Source of the DNA: Corynebacterium senegalense
GTDB taxonomy: Bacteria > Actinomycetota > Actinomycetes > Mycobacteriales > Mycobacteriaceae
Reading direction: 5' to 3'
Length of the DNA stretch: 64,000 bases
NCBI RefSeq assembly: GCF_900411315.1
Contig: NZ_LS990887.1
Span: forward strand, 378,224 to 442,223
The first letter of the stretch is position 1. Each line of letters begins with the position of its first letter. This document shows positions 63,766 through 64,000 of this stretch, piece after piece. The notes under the pieces were generated by a model. That model saw nothing but the letters and a program-made list of their open reading frames with translations. It searched no databases and was not told the DNA's origin. The translations under genes and the position numbers were made by a program.

Positions 63766-64000
63766 TTAGTGGTTCGTGACGGACACGCCGCGTCGCTTCA
63801 GTGCCGGGACGACGCCTTCGCCGACGTGGAAGGATTCTTCGAGCTGGGGGTAGCCGGACAGGACGAAGTGGGTAAAGCCCGCGATGTAGTAGTCCTGGAT
63901 GCGCTCGGCGACTTCGTCGTAGGAGCCGACGAGCGCGGTGCCAGCGCCACCGCGTAGCAGTCCCACGCCGGCCCAGAGGTTCGGGGCGATCTCCAGCGAG
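63766..64000 (-). CDS. ssuD: FMN-dependent alkanesulfonate monooxygenase, C-terminal part (cut by window edge)
   Basis: The visible 77 codons encode the SsuD C-terminus: [40 protein letters not shown] and [16 protein letters not shown]-class SsuD enzymes split alkanesulfonates to aldehyde and sulfite with reduced FMN and oxygen. The gene continues beyond 64000 and is first of those seen in ssuD-reductase-ssuC-ssuA-ssuB. Confidence 0.9.
   Translation of the reverse strand, partial: SLEIAPNLWAGVGLLRGGAGTALVGSYDEVAERIQDYYIAGFTHFVLSGYPQLEESFHVGEGVVPALKRRGVSVTNH

Overview
The window reads as one stretch of a high-G+C Corynebacterium chromosome (roughly two-thirds G+C by eye). The genus call rests on gene content and order: an NdnR/NrtR-controlled nadA-nadB-nadC-cysteine desulfurase operon, a soluble oxaloacetate decarboxylase homologue, ilvBNC behind a branched-chain leader peptide next to an MscCG-type channel and ilvD, and gatB / pfkA / gatA-gatC / ACT-protein / ligA in one neighbourhood, an order I recall from C. 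glutamicum. The first 44 bases look like degenerate Nextera mosaic-end adapter, so position 1 is probably a raw contig end.

Layout. 1-0.9 kb: C-terminal part of a CydC-type ABC exporter, a long hairpin and tRNA-Glu(CTC). 0.96-2.8 kb: chrA and a scar of the kdpFABCDE operon (kdpF intact, kdpA start fused to the kdpE end, with a nonsense codon and a frameshift). 2.9-8.9 kb: quinolinate/NAD operon with its repressor and operator, then panD. 9.05-9.35 kb: frameshifted His-rich metal-binding ORF. 9.6-17.4 kb: lower-G+C defence island of three co-directional genes (SNF2 helicase, type III Mod, type III Res). 17.9-18.1 kb: second tRNA-Glu(CTC) and tRNA-Gln(CTG) behind a promoter resembling that of the first tRNA-Glu, next to gltX; with gatA, gatB and gatC further on this suits Gln-tRNA(Gln) formation by transamidation.

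19.8-32.3 kb: isochorismate synthase, odx, a DEDDh exonuclease paired with a cNMP/CBS/DUF294 protein, two paralogous lipoproteins around leuB and serA, a DUF262 protein and a CDF zinc transporter. 32.5-44.5 kb: a Thr-rich membrane protein, ilvC-ilvN-ilvB with a complete attenuator, mscCG, a PH-domain protein, ilvD, DoxX, a Xi-class GST-like reductase and a YkvI-like membrane protein. 44.5-52.4 kb: gatB, an AbiEi/DUF559-like protein, a short repeat cluster, a bile-acid-symporter pseudogene, mug, pfkA, gatA, gatC and an ACT-domain gene.

52.4-60.5 kb is the most unusual part. The interval between the ACT gene and ligA occurs twice, diverged and head to head, and fragments of the flanking genes (two ligA C-terminal parts, two extra ACT-gene 3' ends) mark the joints. 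Each copy carries the same three-gene cassette: an ArsR-like regulator, a class C beta-lactamase-fold serine hydrolase and a small membrane protein, with an inverted repeat TTCYA-N14-TRGAA directly before the regulator start. CPBP-family membrane proteins (one intact, one broken) flank the second copy. The third ACT 3' end leads into an ssuD-reductase-ssuC-ssuA-ssuB sulfonate operon cut by the window edge. This is either a recombination hotspot that has stacked allelic cassettes or a chimeric assembly of related strains; the sequence alone cannot decide.
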